From positions 682,001-746,000 of the forward strand of contig CM063299.1 in NCBI GenBank assembly GCA_032173965.1: a DNA stretch of 64,000 nt, given 5' to 3'. The translations under genes were made by a program, and so were the position numbers. The stretch is from Sitta carolinensis. Taxonomy: Eukaryota > Chordata > Aves > Passeriformes > Sittidae. The number at the start of each line of letters is the position of its first letter. Position 1 is the stretch's first letter. The notes under the pieces are model-generated. The model did no database searches, was not told the DNA's origin, and saw only the letters and a program-made list of their open reading frames with translations. Below, piece by piece: positions 1-13,769 of this stretch.

Positions 1-3000
1 AGTACTAATAAAGAGGTGGGGGCTTCTGTCTTGTCTGGGGTATGTTGGCTTCTTGCAGAGAAAACAGAGTAGGGACACGGCTGAAAAAAACATGCATAAA
101 AAATAGCCAACTATAGGAAATTGCTTAACTGGAATGTGGCAACTTGCCACATTCTCTCTTTTAAAACAGCAAAACAGCTTTATTTTAACAAGCTGCTATG
201 AGATTGTATTTTGGGATTGTCAGGAAGAACAAAATACACTAAACCCCACTCAAAATGCTTTGAACCTATAATACAAGATTTTAAGAGGGAAAAGGAAAAG
301 CTTTGGTATGTTCTGCCATGCATTGGGATCAGAGATTTTCAGTTTGCACCCCAATTATCAAGCATGCTCCCACAGTACTGTGTACAGGCATTGAAACACA
401 AAATACAGGGCTGGACAAGCTGTGAGTGTTAACTGAGATTCAGCTGCCAGGTTAACCAGGTCCCCCACAGCTCAGCTCCAGGGGAGAATCCTAAAACAGT
501 TTAAAAGCAAAATGGTGTCAGTGGACTGTATGAGCTTTATCTTCCTTCCAGGACTGCTGATGCCATTTGTCAGTGAGTTTGCTCCAGGGTCAGCTCTCTT
601 TCCTTCTCAGCAAACAAACGTTCTCACCAGGACCTGTCCAAAGCCCCCTCTCTGCAGTTCCACATCCTCGGGTTAGCCTTCCTGCTCTCTCAGGATCAGG
701 AACATCACAGCCTCAGACAAACCTCTGTGCAGATCCTTTCTGAAAGCCCAGGACCATGCCACTGATGGAGTCAGTGTAACTGCAGTGAGAATGAAAGATT
801 ACTTGAAGAAGTTTGGGTTAAACACGGGAGGAGGTGGGGAAAGGCTGTGAGACAGAAGATGGCGTTGCAGAAAGGTTTTATTTATGGCCTTTTCCCTGAT
901 TTTGTTTTGAAGTTACTGGGATGAGCTGTGTGTTCTACTCTGCTCTAAAGCTGCTGCTCAGTTGCTGGGTGTCTTTGTTCAGTGAGGTTTTGCACTGGAC
1001 TAGTTCTTCCTTCCTACTCCCCTGCTACTCTGCAGGGCCACGGGCAGAGCGAGCGAGGCAACAGGAAGAGCAGGAGTGTAGGAGTCACCTCTACAGACAG
1101 AGCAGGATGTGACCTCTGCTCCCTAAAGAGGGCACAAATGGCCAGATCCTCATATCCAAGCTGGTCTCTCCCAAAAGGAAAGGCTATAGCAAAGACCAAG
1201 TGAAGCTGTTAATCTTGAGTTAGAAACTAAATTTAATTGTATCAGTGGTGCTTCGCAGGAGGAACTTGATTATTAACTGCAAAGAAGTCAAATTATTGAC
1301 TATTCTGATGGATTCTTGCTAAACTAAGCTTAAACACTCTAGTACTTGATGGAACTTCAATTCTGCCAAACTTTTACCTCACAAAGTGCTGGTGCTGCTC
1401 TTACCTGAAAGCATCCAGCCTTTGAGCTGCAGCCTTGGAGCTCTGCTGGGGTAGGACAGAGCATCTAGAAACCTGTGTGACCTGTTTGTCCAGCCCAGAG
1501 GCTCCCCTTCCCCACTGGCTGTGCAGCCCTACTGCACTCTGAATTTCACAGCCTCTGATCCCAGTTTGCTCCATGAGCTGCCTGAGCCCCGTTTCCCAGG
1601 GCAGCACAAATTCCATCTGGAACGGGCAATGACAGCAGACTCCACAAGTTAGTCTCATCTCCACGTACAGATACTGAGCTGTGCAAAGTGTCCTTTCAGC
1701 CTCAAGTCTTAACAGAGGCCGTGTTAGGTGCTCCCACCCTGACTGTAGTTACACCCGGATTGCTGCTGCTGGGTCTGCACAAACACCAGGCATGGTTCCC
1801 CAGTACAAGTTCATACTCTGAGGGTAATGATCCACCTTGTTCAGTCCCTCTAAGAGACCATGGCAACAACATCTGAATGTTCCTGCCTTCAAAGCTATCC
1901 TAGATCCTGTCTATGAAGGGCTTCTGTAGGATCCTAGATGAGAAAAAAGGCACTGATTGCAGTTAAGATGACCAGCTCAAAAGACAAGAGCAGGGAGCTT
2001 CCACTGCTGCTTTACAGCTTAATTCTCCATGTATATCCTTTTCTACTGAAAGGGACCTTACTTAGTCCAGTATGGATGAGTGCTGAACCAGCTTCTTGCA
2101 GTGCTTCAGCTCCTGCTTGCTCTTCCTGTTTAGCTGAAACCCTTGTGTATGAAGCTAAGTAAAACTGACCCAGAGGTTGTTTATGCTTTCAAAGGGTATA
2201 TGGTCTGTGCTGGAAACGAGTACCTCGATCCAGCCTGACTCCCTACTACAATAATAACTGGAAATGAACTCTGGACCATCAGTTCCCAGCCACTCTGGGT
2301 TAGATCACGTTGCACAAGGAATATCCCAACCTGGGGGAGGGGAAGGCTCTCAGTGACACAGAGCAGCACCTTCTGCTGCAAAGATCTCCCAGTAGCTGCT
2401 GGCTTGGGACCAGGGATGATCCACATGGAACCAACAAACAGCAATGACAGACAGAGAAGAAAACAGCTGTGGGTTCCACAGCAGCTGAAAGGGGAGGCAC
2501 GGCTCTAAAGCCAACTACTGTACAGAGTCACTTGAACGTGAACCTTGAGACTGGCAGGTAATGTGTCAGGTGCATGCTCCAGATAGCCAACCCAGATAAG
2601 CAATGCTAAGGCTCCCTTTGTCTCCCAGCCAGGCCATCTGCAGCAGCAATGTGAGAATTACAGGGCAATAAAGGTGCAGTTAATTCCCTTCTTATCCCGA
2701 CTTCCACACTATCCTGTCCCAAACACTAACTAAAATCAGGACTAGAAGCACTTTCTCTGAAATGTGTCTGCACTTGCTACTTGCCAAGAGAAGTTAGAAA
2801 AGCCTCTTGTGAATAGGCCAACTGCTTTCAGTTCCTCTCAGCGAGACAGTAACTACTCAGCTTTCACTTGCCAACATTAAAAACTCCCTCCTTGTTTTTG
2901 GTCATTCTAGAGAATGAGGAAGGATCAAAGCATGGGCTGAGGGTAGGCAGTCGTCCCTCTTATTGCAGGGGGAACTGCAGAGTACAGAACTTCTCACCCC

Positions 3001-6000
3001 ATTGTTCCTTCTGTGAAGCATGCTGACACATCCAGGATTTCAGCACAAATTAAATTGTAAATTAGTCTTGTCCTTCACAAAAGGCTCATGACACACAATG
3101 ATCTCCAACGAGATACAATGACCTGCTAAATTCTCTTCTGGTCTCTTGGAGGTTTCTAGGACCTTCCTGTACATCATTCCCTAAAGTCAAACAACTGCAC
3201 TTACCCACTGAGAGGACACATGGACTGGGCAATTGTAGGGGTCCCTTTCCTGCGGCACAGTTCTTGATTGCCAGCTGTACTGCTGGTTCACTATCAACCC
3301 ATGAAAAGGTCCAAGCACTTAAAAATTCAGCGAAGTAGCTTATGAGTAATTGGACTGTAAAGCATTCCTGTAATCGTTTCAGTGGCAGAAATTTCAGAGA
3401 TAGGCATGAGCAAATTAAATCTTCATACTAACAGTGAATATTATATAGGCCATGGGGGGCAGCACTTGGATGTTATGGATGAGACCATCGTATAATACAT
3501 TTCTTGCCACATACATCACTCAGAAGGGAGAAGAACAATCAAGTGTCAGTTCTGGATACTAAGTTCTGGGAGCTGAACAGTTATTGCTGTAAACTTCCAG
3601 GTGTACTTGGGTGGATAGCAGCCTCTGCTGGGGCTGTCTCATGCAGAATGGGAGCTGAACATTGCTGAAACATGCATTCAACAAGATGAAAAAAGAAAGG
3701 TTGTCTTATAACTGTAGGACTTCTACCAATTTAAGAGTCAGGTGAAATAAGGCAGAGAAAGAATCCTTCTGTATTCTAGAAATATACACTTTCTCAGTTG
3801 GTTATACTTTGCTATATGAGGGTTGTTTTTTACTCCCTTGCTCATTCAAAATACACTTACTTTAACATCAGACCAAGTCTGAAGACAGTACAACAGTACT
3901 TGTGTTTAAATAGCTGGAGCTTCAAGTGGGGTCAAGGCCATACTGTTTAAGGTATTCAGCCTTGAAAGGCACTTGTAAAAGAACTGAGCCAGCAGAGACT
4001 AGAGCTAAATTCAGCTCTTACCCTAGTTTCATCAAACTGCTTCAACTCCTTTGTTTTCAGTACAGTCACATTCAACTGCTACTCCTGTAAAGGAAAGTGG
4101 GCTCACATAACCCGACATTCATCTGATGTCAACTGGACAACCCCAAGGAACATAAGTGGGGTCCTCAGTCAAAGCCAGCTCTACTCTTTGCTACAGATGT
4201 CACTTACATGATACCTTTAGCAGACCAAGTGTTCCATCAAGTGATACGGCTGTAAATAATTCACCAGCAACCCCATAACACTTGATTAAAACCTACTGAA
4301 AGAAGATCTAATTAAATTGTCTTTTAAAGAACAGACATGATATGATGACTGTGTGAAGGGCAGATGGCAAGCAGAAGCTCATTGGAACATGAGAAAATAA
4401 TTCAGAGGACAGTACTTGGTAGCCAGTACTATAAACTTTGCAAGGCCATTGGCTTTAAAGCTGTGTATCTTCTGTGCTGTGAAATAGATGTCTAATTGAT
4501 TAAATAATAGTTGGACAATATGTTATAGGAATGTAACAGCTACCTTGCTGTAAGTGATATGTGCTTTGAGATAAACCAACACAGCTCACAGCAGATTTTT
4601 CCATCTCTTTAAATCTCTGAGGAAGAAGAGAGCTTTATTTCACACCTCAAATCTAAGAAGAGATATGAATATAAAACTAACATTAGAGAGTTAAGTATAA
4701 ATCTAAAGTAGCCCCACAGTTCAAACGTGTTACCATCCAGTTCTAAGTATTGCATGAAAATAAGAACTTACTGAAGAAAATACAGACTTTAGTCCTCTGT
4801 ATAACGAAGTCCATCCCAGTTGGGGGAAGAGAATCTACTGCTCAGAGACAGGCTTTCAAAGTAATTAAATGTGATCCTGGTGCAGCCACCTGAGATCAAA
4901 GCAAAGCTGTGCCATGGTACCTACCCACCCTGAACTCCCAGAAGCTATGGTCTGTTTGCAGTCAGTCATCTTAGAGGAAAAACTCTCAAAATTATTTTTA
5001 CCAAAGAAATGAGAGTTTCTTACTGATAAATTTCAAAATCCCTCATGTATCAGCGTGGCTCTCCAACTTCCCCATGTTCTCCCTCCCAGAGTTTGAGGTT
5101 AGACAAATCTCAGAGCCACAGCTACTTGCATAAAGAGGCTGAAGGCTCAGCACTCAGAAGAACTCTAAAGAATTCTAGCAATGCAGAGACTTGCAGAGCT
5201 CAGTGATGCTGTTCCCACACCACTGAGGCTCTGCCAGGGAAGCTGACAGACCATGCTGCTAACCCACCCCGTAAAATCCAGCCTGAATGTGGAGACTTTA
5301 TTCTTTGCAGTATAAAGGGACCATGCCTGCAATGGCAGAGACCTCACAGCAGGCTCCTCGTGTCAGGAATACAGGAAGACTGAAAGGGCTGAGCCAGCCT
5401 ATTTACATGGAGGATCCACGAGGAGTGAAAGGGAGAGGCAGGGATCAGACCATGCGTTTCCTCACGGGCTTCCCCTTCCCCCCTGCACCTTGGCTTTACA
5501 GCTGCAGGAAAGCTCAAGCCAGAAGTGTGAAAATTGCTGAGTCAGGCCATGTCTGTGGGGCCTCGGAGAGGCTGTCACAGCGCTGGGGCCAGAGCACAAA
5601 ACCTTGTGCTGAGGCAGAGCTGAGACACTGCAGGGTGGGGACAGGCAGGACACAGCCACGGCAGGCACGGGCAGGAGGCACTGGGCACCCGGGACACCAA
5701 GGAGCCCTGCCTAAGAAAGATGAAGAACCACAAGCATTTTGCATTAAGAGAACTGGAAAGAGGATGCAGGTTAAGCCTGCATAAATCCTTAAGTAGGATT
5801 TAGCTAGTCCTGGCTAAATTAGCATAAGGACAAAGGCCAGAAACGAGGATGGGTGTCTCTGTAAGCTCCCGTGCAGGCTCAGAACTCTTCTGGTACAGCA
5901 GTAGTCTCTAACATGTCCCGTTTTGGCACAACAGTTCATAAGGACACTGAAAAGTCTGTTAATCAAGTGCTAGAGGCAGGATCTGTCCCTTCATTAGACG

Positions 6001-9000
6001 AGCAGCTGAGCTGACAGAGGAGAGGAGCTGCAAGGAAGCCCCAGACGCTCCTGGGGACTGCAGCTCAGAGCACATCTGCACCACCAGTGCATCTGCTGCC
6101 AGCACACTCCCTGCCCACTGCACTGACTGCAGGGCAGTTCAGTTCGAAATCTGACATTGCCAGGTGTCCATTCACTGCAGAGCTCTTCGCCTCAAACCCC
6201 AAACTAGTTATTCTTGGCAACTGAGGCAATTTGAATAGCGCAGTAGAAAAAATATAGGGAAAGAACACATCAGTGGAACTGGAACCTGCCTTGGCAGCAC
6301 AATGGTGTAGTAGATTTAGTTTCCACAAGAATTAAACACTAAACATCACCCTAGCAGAAGTATTCAGCTAGCTCTTGCAAAGTTAGCTACCCCTCCAGTC
6401 ACAGACTGCCAGGTGAGAACTGACAGGGCCCAGTCAGTTAGAGGTAGATAGGTAATTACTGCTACAGAGGTGCATTCAGCATCACTACAGAAAACATCTT
6501 CTGCCAAAGTAGGACTGCATTTCCTACAAACACAATCTCAGCATGAACCCAGCCAGTGTTTCAGTGCAATAGCTAATGGCTGAGATCACAGTAACTTCCC
6601 TTTCTCCTTCCAAACATGAGTTTCCACAGATTCCTCTCCAGTCCCTAGCCATGAATGCAAATGGCTCAGGAATTTAGGCTGCATGGAGAGACAGCCCACA
6701 GAAACTCTGCCTTGTTATACCCAGACAAAATGCTACCAATACAGCAGTGCTTAAATCAGACCTTTAGCAGTCAGCCAGTGGTTCTACAAATATTACACTT
6801 GACCCACAAAGCAAGAACAAACCAGTTTCAACACACATAATATCCTGTCTGAATACAAATGGGACTGACAAGCCCTTTGAGATCTGCTCTGGGGTTTCTC
6901 CAGCTTAGCTGTGTGAACAAATGCTAAGAGTCTTTGGTGTTTGTGCTCACATCGGCTCTTCCAGAGCTAGTCCAGACACCCTTGTATCACAGGAAAAAGG
7001 AAAGAAAACCTGAAACTTTTCTTCTTTCAAAGGGATAAGGCTGAAGGCCTGTGAACTCCCCAAACAGATCAGTCTCCTTAGAATAATACCTGTGGACTTT
7101 AGTCACATGTTTCCTTAAAACAAGGGAGGATATGCAAGGGCATAGCTTCCAGAATTCACTAAAATGAGGGGAAAAAACTCTGCATCTGATCTGCACTCAG
7201 AGGTTTATCCTACTAGCTGATGCTGGCCTGACCCACCCAGACCTGTCTCTAAAGAAATTATGGGAAATTAAAGTTAGAAGACTTTGTAAGAAATGTTTTA
7301 CTGTGTGGAAAGTTTCAGTTTTGCTCATAAAGACAAAAGGCCTGAAGTGTTTCGCTTGGCAGATAATGAACAGTTTTTAAGGAGACATATAAAAACTCAG
7401 CTTTAAAAAAATAAAATCTCCCTACTTCAGCTTATTTCAGAGGAGCTATGTAACTGTATTTTAAAGCAGGATTTAGTCCTCTAACTTACTCTAGAAATAA
7501 AATGGGAAAACTGCTCTGGAAGAAGAAAAATGTTGCTAGAAAATTGGTAGGAACCAGTTGTGGAGAGGCTCTCCAAAAGCACTGTAGGCAGCATGAGGGG
7601 CATGGACACATCTTCCTATGACTGCACTTACTGACAATCCCACCCCCTCCACTAGCAACGTCTTTTACTGCTGATGGCCAAAAATTAATCTGTAGTTCTC
7701 AATCTGTAAACCCTACCAATTATTTCTTCTCTTCAGTTTATAAATAAAACCTCACACTGGAACCTGCAGGCCTCAACAATAACCCATACACAGCAACAAT
7801 GAGGAGCTCAAGACTTCCTTTCCAAATTTAGATTGCTTCAAACAGAAGTGAAAGTTCTTTGATAAATCAACAAACCCATGCTGTAGAAGCATGTAAGGAG
7901 AGCAGAACTGGTCAGGGAGGTGCTAAAATCATTGCAAAAAAAGCTTCTGAAGATTTCCAAGGCCCCAGCCCCGAGGCTCCTGGCTGCATGCTGAAACACT
8001 GGGGTCAGTGACCTGTGCTGGTAGCATCAGATCAGACCAGATCAGAGCCTGGATCTGCTGCATCCCAGCAGCATTCCTCAGCCCCATGTTAATTACTGCT
8101 CTAAAGAGAGCTCACAGCCTCTGCTATTAGAGCTTTTCCCTGTGGGATAACTACTAATCATCCTATCAGGGGCACTCCATAACCCCAACCAAAGTATGAT
8201 TCCTTACTCTGCTGCTTAAGTGTCCTGGGATCCTTCCCTGCTTCCCCAAGATGCACACAGAACTACCTGGATGTTCTCACTAGACATAAAAGAAATGAGA
8301 GACCTGGCCTCTGCTCACTCTAGAATACAGATGGAAATGACAACTGTATTTTACCTTTAGAGACAGATTTGGAACAGTCCTGAGCTCAGAACAGGTGACT
8401 GTCACCTTGCACAGGTGCAAGGAACCCCACAGCTGCAGCAGGGATTGTCTCATGGCCTTGGAGGTGTGCAGTGGGAGCAGAGCTGGCTGGGACACGCCTC
8501 TGGGAGCCGTAGGTGGCACTGGAGCTCTGTGCAGCTCTGGCTTCAGGCAGAAGGCCACTCTGCCCACCTGTAAACTCTGGTGTTTCCCAGCTGCCCTCCC
8601 ACAAGCAAGGCAGAGCTTGTCTAGCTTAGCTGGGGAGTGATCCTGTCCTACATTCCGGGGGCTGTGCCGATGAGGACTGGCTGCTAAGCCAGAATGCCAG
8701 ACTGTTTCCTAATCATGTGCTCGTCTGGCTAGGTGCAGACTCCCACCAAGAAGCAGGAATGCCCGTGACACTTCCATGCACAACTGCTCACAAGCTGTGT
8801 GTTGGAAGAACTGCACGTTTCTTTTGGAGCAGGTGTGTTTCCAGATTCAGAGAGCTTCTGTTCCCTATATTCACCTGCTGTGGCAACTCTGTGCTACTGT
8901 AGTGTCGACTGGGTGGGATTGCTCCACAGGAGAGAGAAATGAGCAGGGAGGGAAGTCTGAGAGCTGGCTGAGTCAGGATCATCCATACATCACTCTGTGC

Positions 9001-9074
9001 CTTTCACCACAGCAGTAATCCAGCCAATACATTCTCCAAGCCCCCAAACAGTGGGAGATAGCCAGGGTTGCTAA

Positions 9075-9087
9075 AAAAAAAAAAAGA
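9075..9087 (+). repeat. short A homopolymer
   Basis: An uninterrupted run of about 13 A residues. No adjacent retroelement body was recognised. Confidence 0.8.
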
Positions 9088-12000
9088 ATCCCTCTAAGCT
9101 GAAAATGAGCATAAGAAATATTAATCTTAAGGGAAAGGTGAGGGTTTATCCCTCAAGCATCTGGTAGATTACACTGTCTTAGTTGGAAAATCATTGTAAC
9201 AGACACAATTCCCTAAATAATTGGTATGTCACATGACTTCTTTGTTAAGTGTCCCTATTTATGACCAAAGCAGGTGATAAATTTGTGTACCCCATGCTGA
9301 CTCATTGCTGTACATCTGTCTCTAGCATGCAGCTGGAACACTGATCGGGGCTTTCCCTGGGTAAAATGCAGTTCACAGCATTGGAACTGCAGTAGCAGCA
9401 GCTCGGGATCTGCACAGGTGGGAGGGACCTGGGCAGGTTTGTTCACAGCCAGGAGTTCAGCTGGACACAGCTGGGGCTCAGCTTGGCTGCTTCCCTGCTT
9501 AGATCAGTTCTGTGCAGGGAGATAAGGCTGGAAGCATGCAGAGGCTGAGGCCTGAGTGGCAGCACAGGCTGTGTGTTCTGCTGCTGTGTGCAGGCACAGA
9601 CAGAGCTCAGCCAGGCTCTGCTGGGCTCCTGCACTGCAGCTCCAGGGCTGCAGGAGGATGAGCAGCAATAGTGCTGTGCTACCAGATCCAGTGACACACA
9701 GGCAGCCCTAGAAAGGCAAAGGCAACACAGAGCATTACTCTGACACCTCCTTTCTTGCTTCCCAATCAGTGCACCCTGGAATCCAACACAAGGCAAGAAG
9801 TACAGAGAGCTTGACAGAAAAGTGAAGAGTCCCTTGTCTTGTCTTCATATTGATGAAAACCTGCTCACCAGAGTGAGTTCCAGTTCTGGGAACTCCAGGT
9901 AAGTGAAAACACTGCTGCTGAGTTTTTCTGTCAACATTCACATAAAATCAGTGGTAGGAAATCTGCTAAATTCCATTATGATGTGGAAATTCTGATCATA
10001 ACTGTCACAAAGGAAAGATGCTGTCTGCAGACTAGATAATATGATATGGTCCTCCCTTCTTCCAAGTCAAATAGAATCTCTTTTGAAGACTGTCTTGTAC
10101 AAGAAGTGCACAAATTTAAGAGACAGAGTCCTACAAACACGAGACACTTTAAGAAAAACAGAAGTGTTACATATATGCAAAAAGTAAGATGAAGTAAGAG
10201 ACTCTCTTCTCTTACATAAAACCTGCTGGAAAAGGAAGTCTTTTCAGCTGAACAAAGCTCATAAACATGTGGCTACAGGTTGCAGTTTGGCCTGAAAAAT
10301 TCACTACTCCCACTACTTCCAATTTACAAACTCAGTTATCCTTTCCTTATGCACACCACATGCCCAACTTCCAGTATGCAAGTGTGGACTATTACAATCC
10401 CTCTTCCTCTTCTCTCATGCCTCCCCCCATTTTCAAAGCATTTGTTTCTGCTCAGAGATTGCTTGGTAAGATAAATCTTTTCTAGACAAATTGCCAGATG
10501 AATTGAGATAATGCCAAAGCAAGTCCAAACAGATTTAATCCACAGGTACCATTCAGGCACTGTGAACGACTGATTTGTGGAGTAGACTGACTTATTTGTG
10601 ACACAGCCCAGCTGGAGTCAGGCTTTCTGATCTAGTGCTCTGTTTGCTGAAGGTGCTGAACAGAAGACATTTCCCGAGGAAGAAGCCAAACTGATCTTTG
10701 CACACAGGGCCAGGAGTGTCTCTATCATGGATCTAGTGTGGCCAGAGAGCCAGGAGGACAGTCTTCCCAAAGAGCAGGCAGAACTCAGAATGTGTGCTGC
10801 TGCCTCACCCCGACATTCCCACCATAACCAATCTGGAGGCAGATGCCATGCCAGAGCCACTGCAGTCAGCTCTTCTGAGGCAACAACCCAGCTAGAAAGA
10901 AAATATGCCTGCAGTATAAATCCACTCCAGGTCTCACAGTTCAGCCTGCCTGCCTCATCTTTGCTGCAGCCAAAACTGAGGGGCGCTGGGGGAAGGTGTC
11001 CCACTCAGCCCGGGATTCCCACAGCTCACCAAACCAGCTGTTTCCAGCTGAGAAACCACAGGAGCCCTGCCTGCTGCCAGCACCTGCCACTGCGTTCTGC
11101 TGCTCACCTCCAACAGACTGGCTTGAGCTGCGGCTGCAAGTTGGATGTGCTTCACCACAGATGTCTAGTCCCACCAGCAGTTTCCCTGCCAGAGAAATGA
11201 ATCCAGAAAGATACTGCCTTCAAAAAGAAATACAGCTAAAAATAATTCGCTTCTAACTTTGCAAAACCAATTTGAGTCATACAAGAGATTAGTTTAAGGA
11301 CAGAGGTAAAGACTGACAGAGCTATTTCTTTCCAAGGATGCTTGGAACAATACTGGATGCTCACTACATGGCAGACATTTTTTGCTCTTTTACACATGGG
11401 TCAAAATTACCATTATTTTCCATTTCAGTTTTGTAGTCAACTCGTGAAGTGAGTAAACCTCCTAGGACAGAACTGAAAGCAGAGACCAGCACTGGGTAAA
11501 AAGAAAAACATTCAACCACTTATTGGGCAGAACATAAAAAACTTAAAAAAACCCAAACCAGACCTTGTGGCATCAAAGAACCCAGTCTGCTAATAACCAA
11601 ACTAACAGAACCTACTTTCCACTACAGGGAAATTCCCTGCCCTTCTAAGAAATGGCCTTCCTACCCTGAAACAGGGTCAGCTCATGTAACACTTTACACT
11701 CAACACATCCTTTGCAAACAATTCCCACAGCCCTTTCTTTCCTCTCCTTCCTGTATCTCAGTTTTCCCTGAGCCACCTCAAGAGCTTATCTGTACCTGCC
11801 AAGGTCCAGTTTGAAATCCTTATCTACCATGTGCTTTATTTTGAGAACACCTTACAAGCAAGAGGAATGAGGAAGGACTTAAAGCATTGCAGTAAATGGG
11901 GAGGGAGCTAAGCATGAGCCCAAGTGCCCTTGGTTAGGTTGGTGTTCTTCACCTGGTGACACATCACTACACGCTTTACCCGTTATATTAATGGAACTAA

Positions 12001-13025
12001 GTTTTCACAATTCTTTTTCCTCTGAAGTCTTTGCACAGAAGAAAAGCCCTGTGAGAGTGCAGCCCCAGCCTAGATGAACTCCCAGTTCAGGACAGGTGTA
12101 CAGTACAGGTGTGGCTCACGGCACTGCACCACCAGTAAGCACTAATCACGACCCACAGAGCCATTTGGTGACTCGTGGAGGCCACCAGAGAGGCACAGCA
12201 GGCTCTGGAGATCTCTGAGCACCCAGCTGCACTCTGGGCTCTCCAGGAGCTGCCTGCACAGTCCACCCAGCAGTACCTGGCTCCCTGCAGGACCAGAGCT
12301 CCTGTCTGTGCTGGCATGACCCCACAGGCAGAGGCACACAGCCACAGTGGCACTGCTGGCACAGGAATCAGGGCACGGGAACTCCACCTGGTACCTGAGA
12401 CAGGGGCACCACAAGCAATGACAGCCTGGGGAAACTAACACAGACCCTGAGCTCCTGCAGTCTGTCTCTGTGACCGCAGCCTGGCACAGTCAAGCACAAG
12501 ACCCCGGCTATGCCTGACATGTATTTTGGTACAGGCAACCCAACAGTGCAAAGAGCACGGAGTCTGTACCCATGCCCACAGCTCCGTGTGTGGGCAGAGA
12601 TCCAGCACTTGGTTGAACTCCCAGAGAAATCACATACTGGACTGTACATCAAAGAGATTTTCTTCTGAACACAAATTTTATGATCGTTATTGAATGTGGC
12701 ATCTATTTGTTTAAACAGATAAATGCTGAAGAGCATTGTGCACACACACTCAACAACTATCACTAGAAACAGCTTTTGTTGCTTTAAGAAGAGCCTCAAG
12801 ATAATAAAAGGTCTTTATACTTTGTGAATAAAGGTTTTCTTTTAGAACAGGTCCACTAGCAAAACAGTGATGATCATTTTCCGAAATGATGCTGATTAAC
12901 ATTGTTTGGGCGTCAAAAAGGCCCTCGGTAGGGCTGCCAAAAGGCTACACAAATACTGTTTCATAGAGAATAACGTTCTGAATGCTATTTGGAGGTGACA
13001 GGAGGAACAGTGCTATAAATTTGGG

Positions 13026-13098
13026 GAGAAAAAAAGAACCAACCAAAACAAAACACCCCACAAAACAAACCAACCAACCAAGCAAAACCACAAAAAAA
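13026..13098 (+). repeat. A/C-rich low-complexity tract with CCAA repeats
   Basis: About 70 bases made almost only of A and C, including AACC/CCAA tetranucleotide iterations and an A8 run near the end. It lies beyond the polyadenylation hexamer of the candidate exon to its right. It is probably a degraded simple repeat. Confidence 0.75.
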
Positions 13099-13207
13099 AG
13101 TCAGATGAAGAATAAAGGAAGAATGATAGATTTCCACAAGGCTGTGCCAAAAGCTACCTACCACCTATTGTTTCATTTCTCATGTGATGGATTTTTCAGC
13201 ATGTAGG

Positions 13208-13213
13208 TTTATT
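13208..13213 (-). terminator. AATAAA polyadenylation hexamer for the candidate terminal exon
   Basis: The plus strand reads TTTATT, so the minus strand carries a canonical AATAAA. It is about 200 bases downstream of the TAG stop of the 52-codon minus-strand ORF at 13,417-13,575. That spacing suits a short 3'UTR. A hexamer alone is common by chance, so the weight comes from its position after an acceptor and an ORF on the same strand. Confidence 0.4.
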
Positions 13214-13416
13214 ACAGCTACAGTGTTGTGATGATCCTTTCTTCCTAAAACAGCCAAATACTCTACTGAGCTCCACAGTCTCCAGTACCAGGTAGAGGAG
13301 CATTAGCATTTACATCGAACTTGAATCAAAGGGGATAGGAGGGGATTGCTTGCTTAGAGCAAAACTACCTGCACAGAAGGTAAAAGGAAATGTTATCTAA
13401 GTAAAGGTCAAATGAA

Positions 13417-13575
13417 CTAAGGAAAAATACATCTAGTTTCCCTTTCTAAATACTTGTACAGACTTTTGTACAGATCCAACTCTTCCTTGAAAGCATCACA
13501 GCAGTGTATGTTTTGTGTCTGAAGAATTTCACATAATCTTTCTAAACAGCGGAACATCTCTCCAGCCCGGTCCAT
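13417..13575 (-). CDS. Candidate small ORF / terminal exon inside KSR1 intron 1 (52 residues, unrecognised)
   Basis: I do not recognise this protein. On the minus strand a strong acceptor (pyrimidine tract ending CCCTCAG, AG at 13,598-13,599) opens an exon at 13,597. Twenty-two bases in, an ATG with A at -3 and G at +4 starts a 52-codon frame ending in TAG, and an AATAAA follows about 200 bases later. The frame stays open from the ATG back to the acceptor, so it could also be the 3' end of a longer protein whose previous exon ends in phase 2. The product looks helical and charged, with four cysteines in the first two thirds (a CLERLC and an HCCD segment) and a Leu/Tyr-rich end (LYKSLYKYLERE). 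If KSR1 exon 1 (phase 0) spliced into it, a different frame would be used, giving about 22 residues and then a stop. Alternatives are a non-coding alternative last exon, a nested gene, or chance. Confidence 0.35.
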   Translation of the reverse strand: MDRAGEMFRCLERLCEILQTQNIHCCDAFKEELDLYKSLYKYLERETRCIFP

Positions 13576-13769
13576 GATGCTGTTTGAGCCACAGCAACTG
13601 AGGGAAAAGGAGAATCAGATTAGATCAGTGAAACTGAGACAGGGATAGAGAGACAGGCCTGGAGCAGAGGGCAGGAACCATCAGGAGCAAACACCAAGGA
13701 CCTGAGGCAAAAGGGGAGTTTTCCCAGCTCGCCAGGACAGAGGTATGGGGACACACCTCCTGCCCAGGA

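Larger units (their letters stand above)
1..13189. other. KSR1 intron 1 (5' part of the intron), no confident gene
   Basis: KSR1 exon 1 lies on the minus strand at 14,190-14,414, so everything to its left up to the window edge is read as intron 1. I looked for KSR1 exon 2 (the rest of the CC-SAM/CA1 region) and did not find it, so the intron is at least 14 kb. The sequence is ordinary mixed-composition DNA with short open frames that show no domain, splice or family signal. The only low-complexity element is a 13-base A run near 9,075. Confidence depends on KSR1 exon 1 being right and on there being no unrecognised exon. Confidence 0.7.

Noticed and set aside
5287..5784. 165-codon plus-strand frame in KSR1 intron 1
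   Set aside because: No domain, splice sites or family resemblance. Frames of this length are expected once or twice in a 64-kb six-frame scan.
10727..11200. 157-codon plus-strand frame
   Set aside because: Low-complexity Ser/Pro/His/Gln composition, no supporting signals, and overlapping open frames on the opposite strand.
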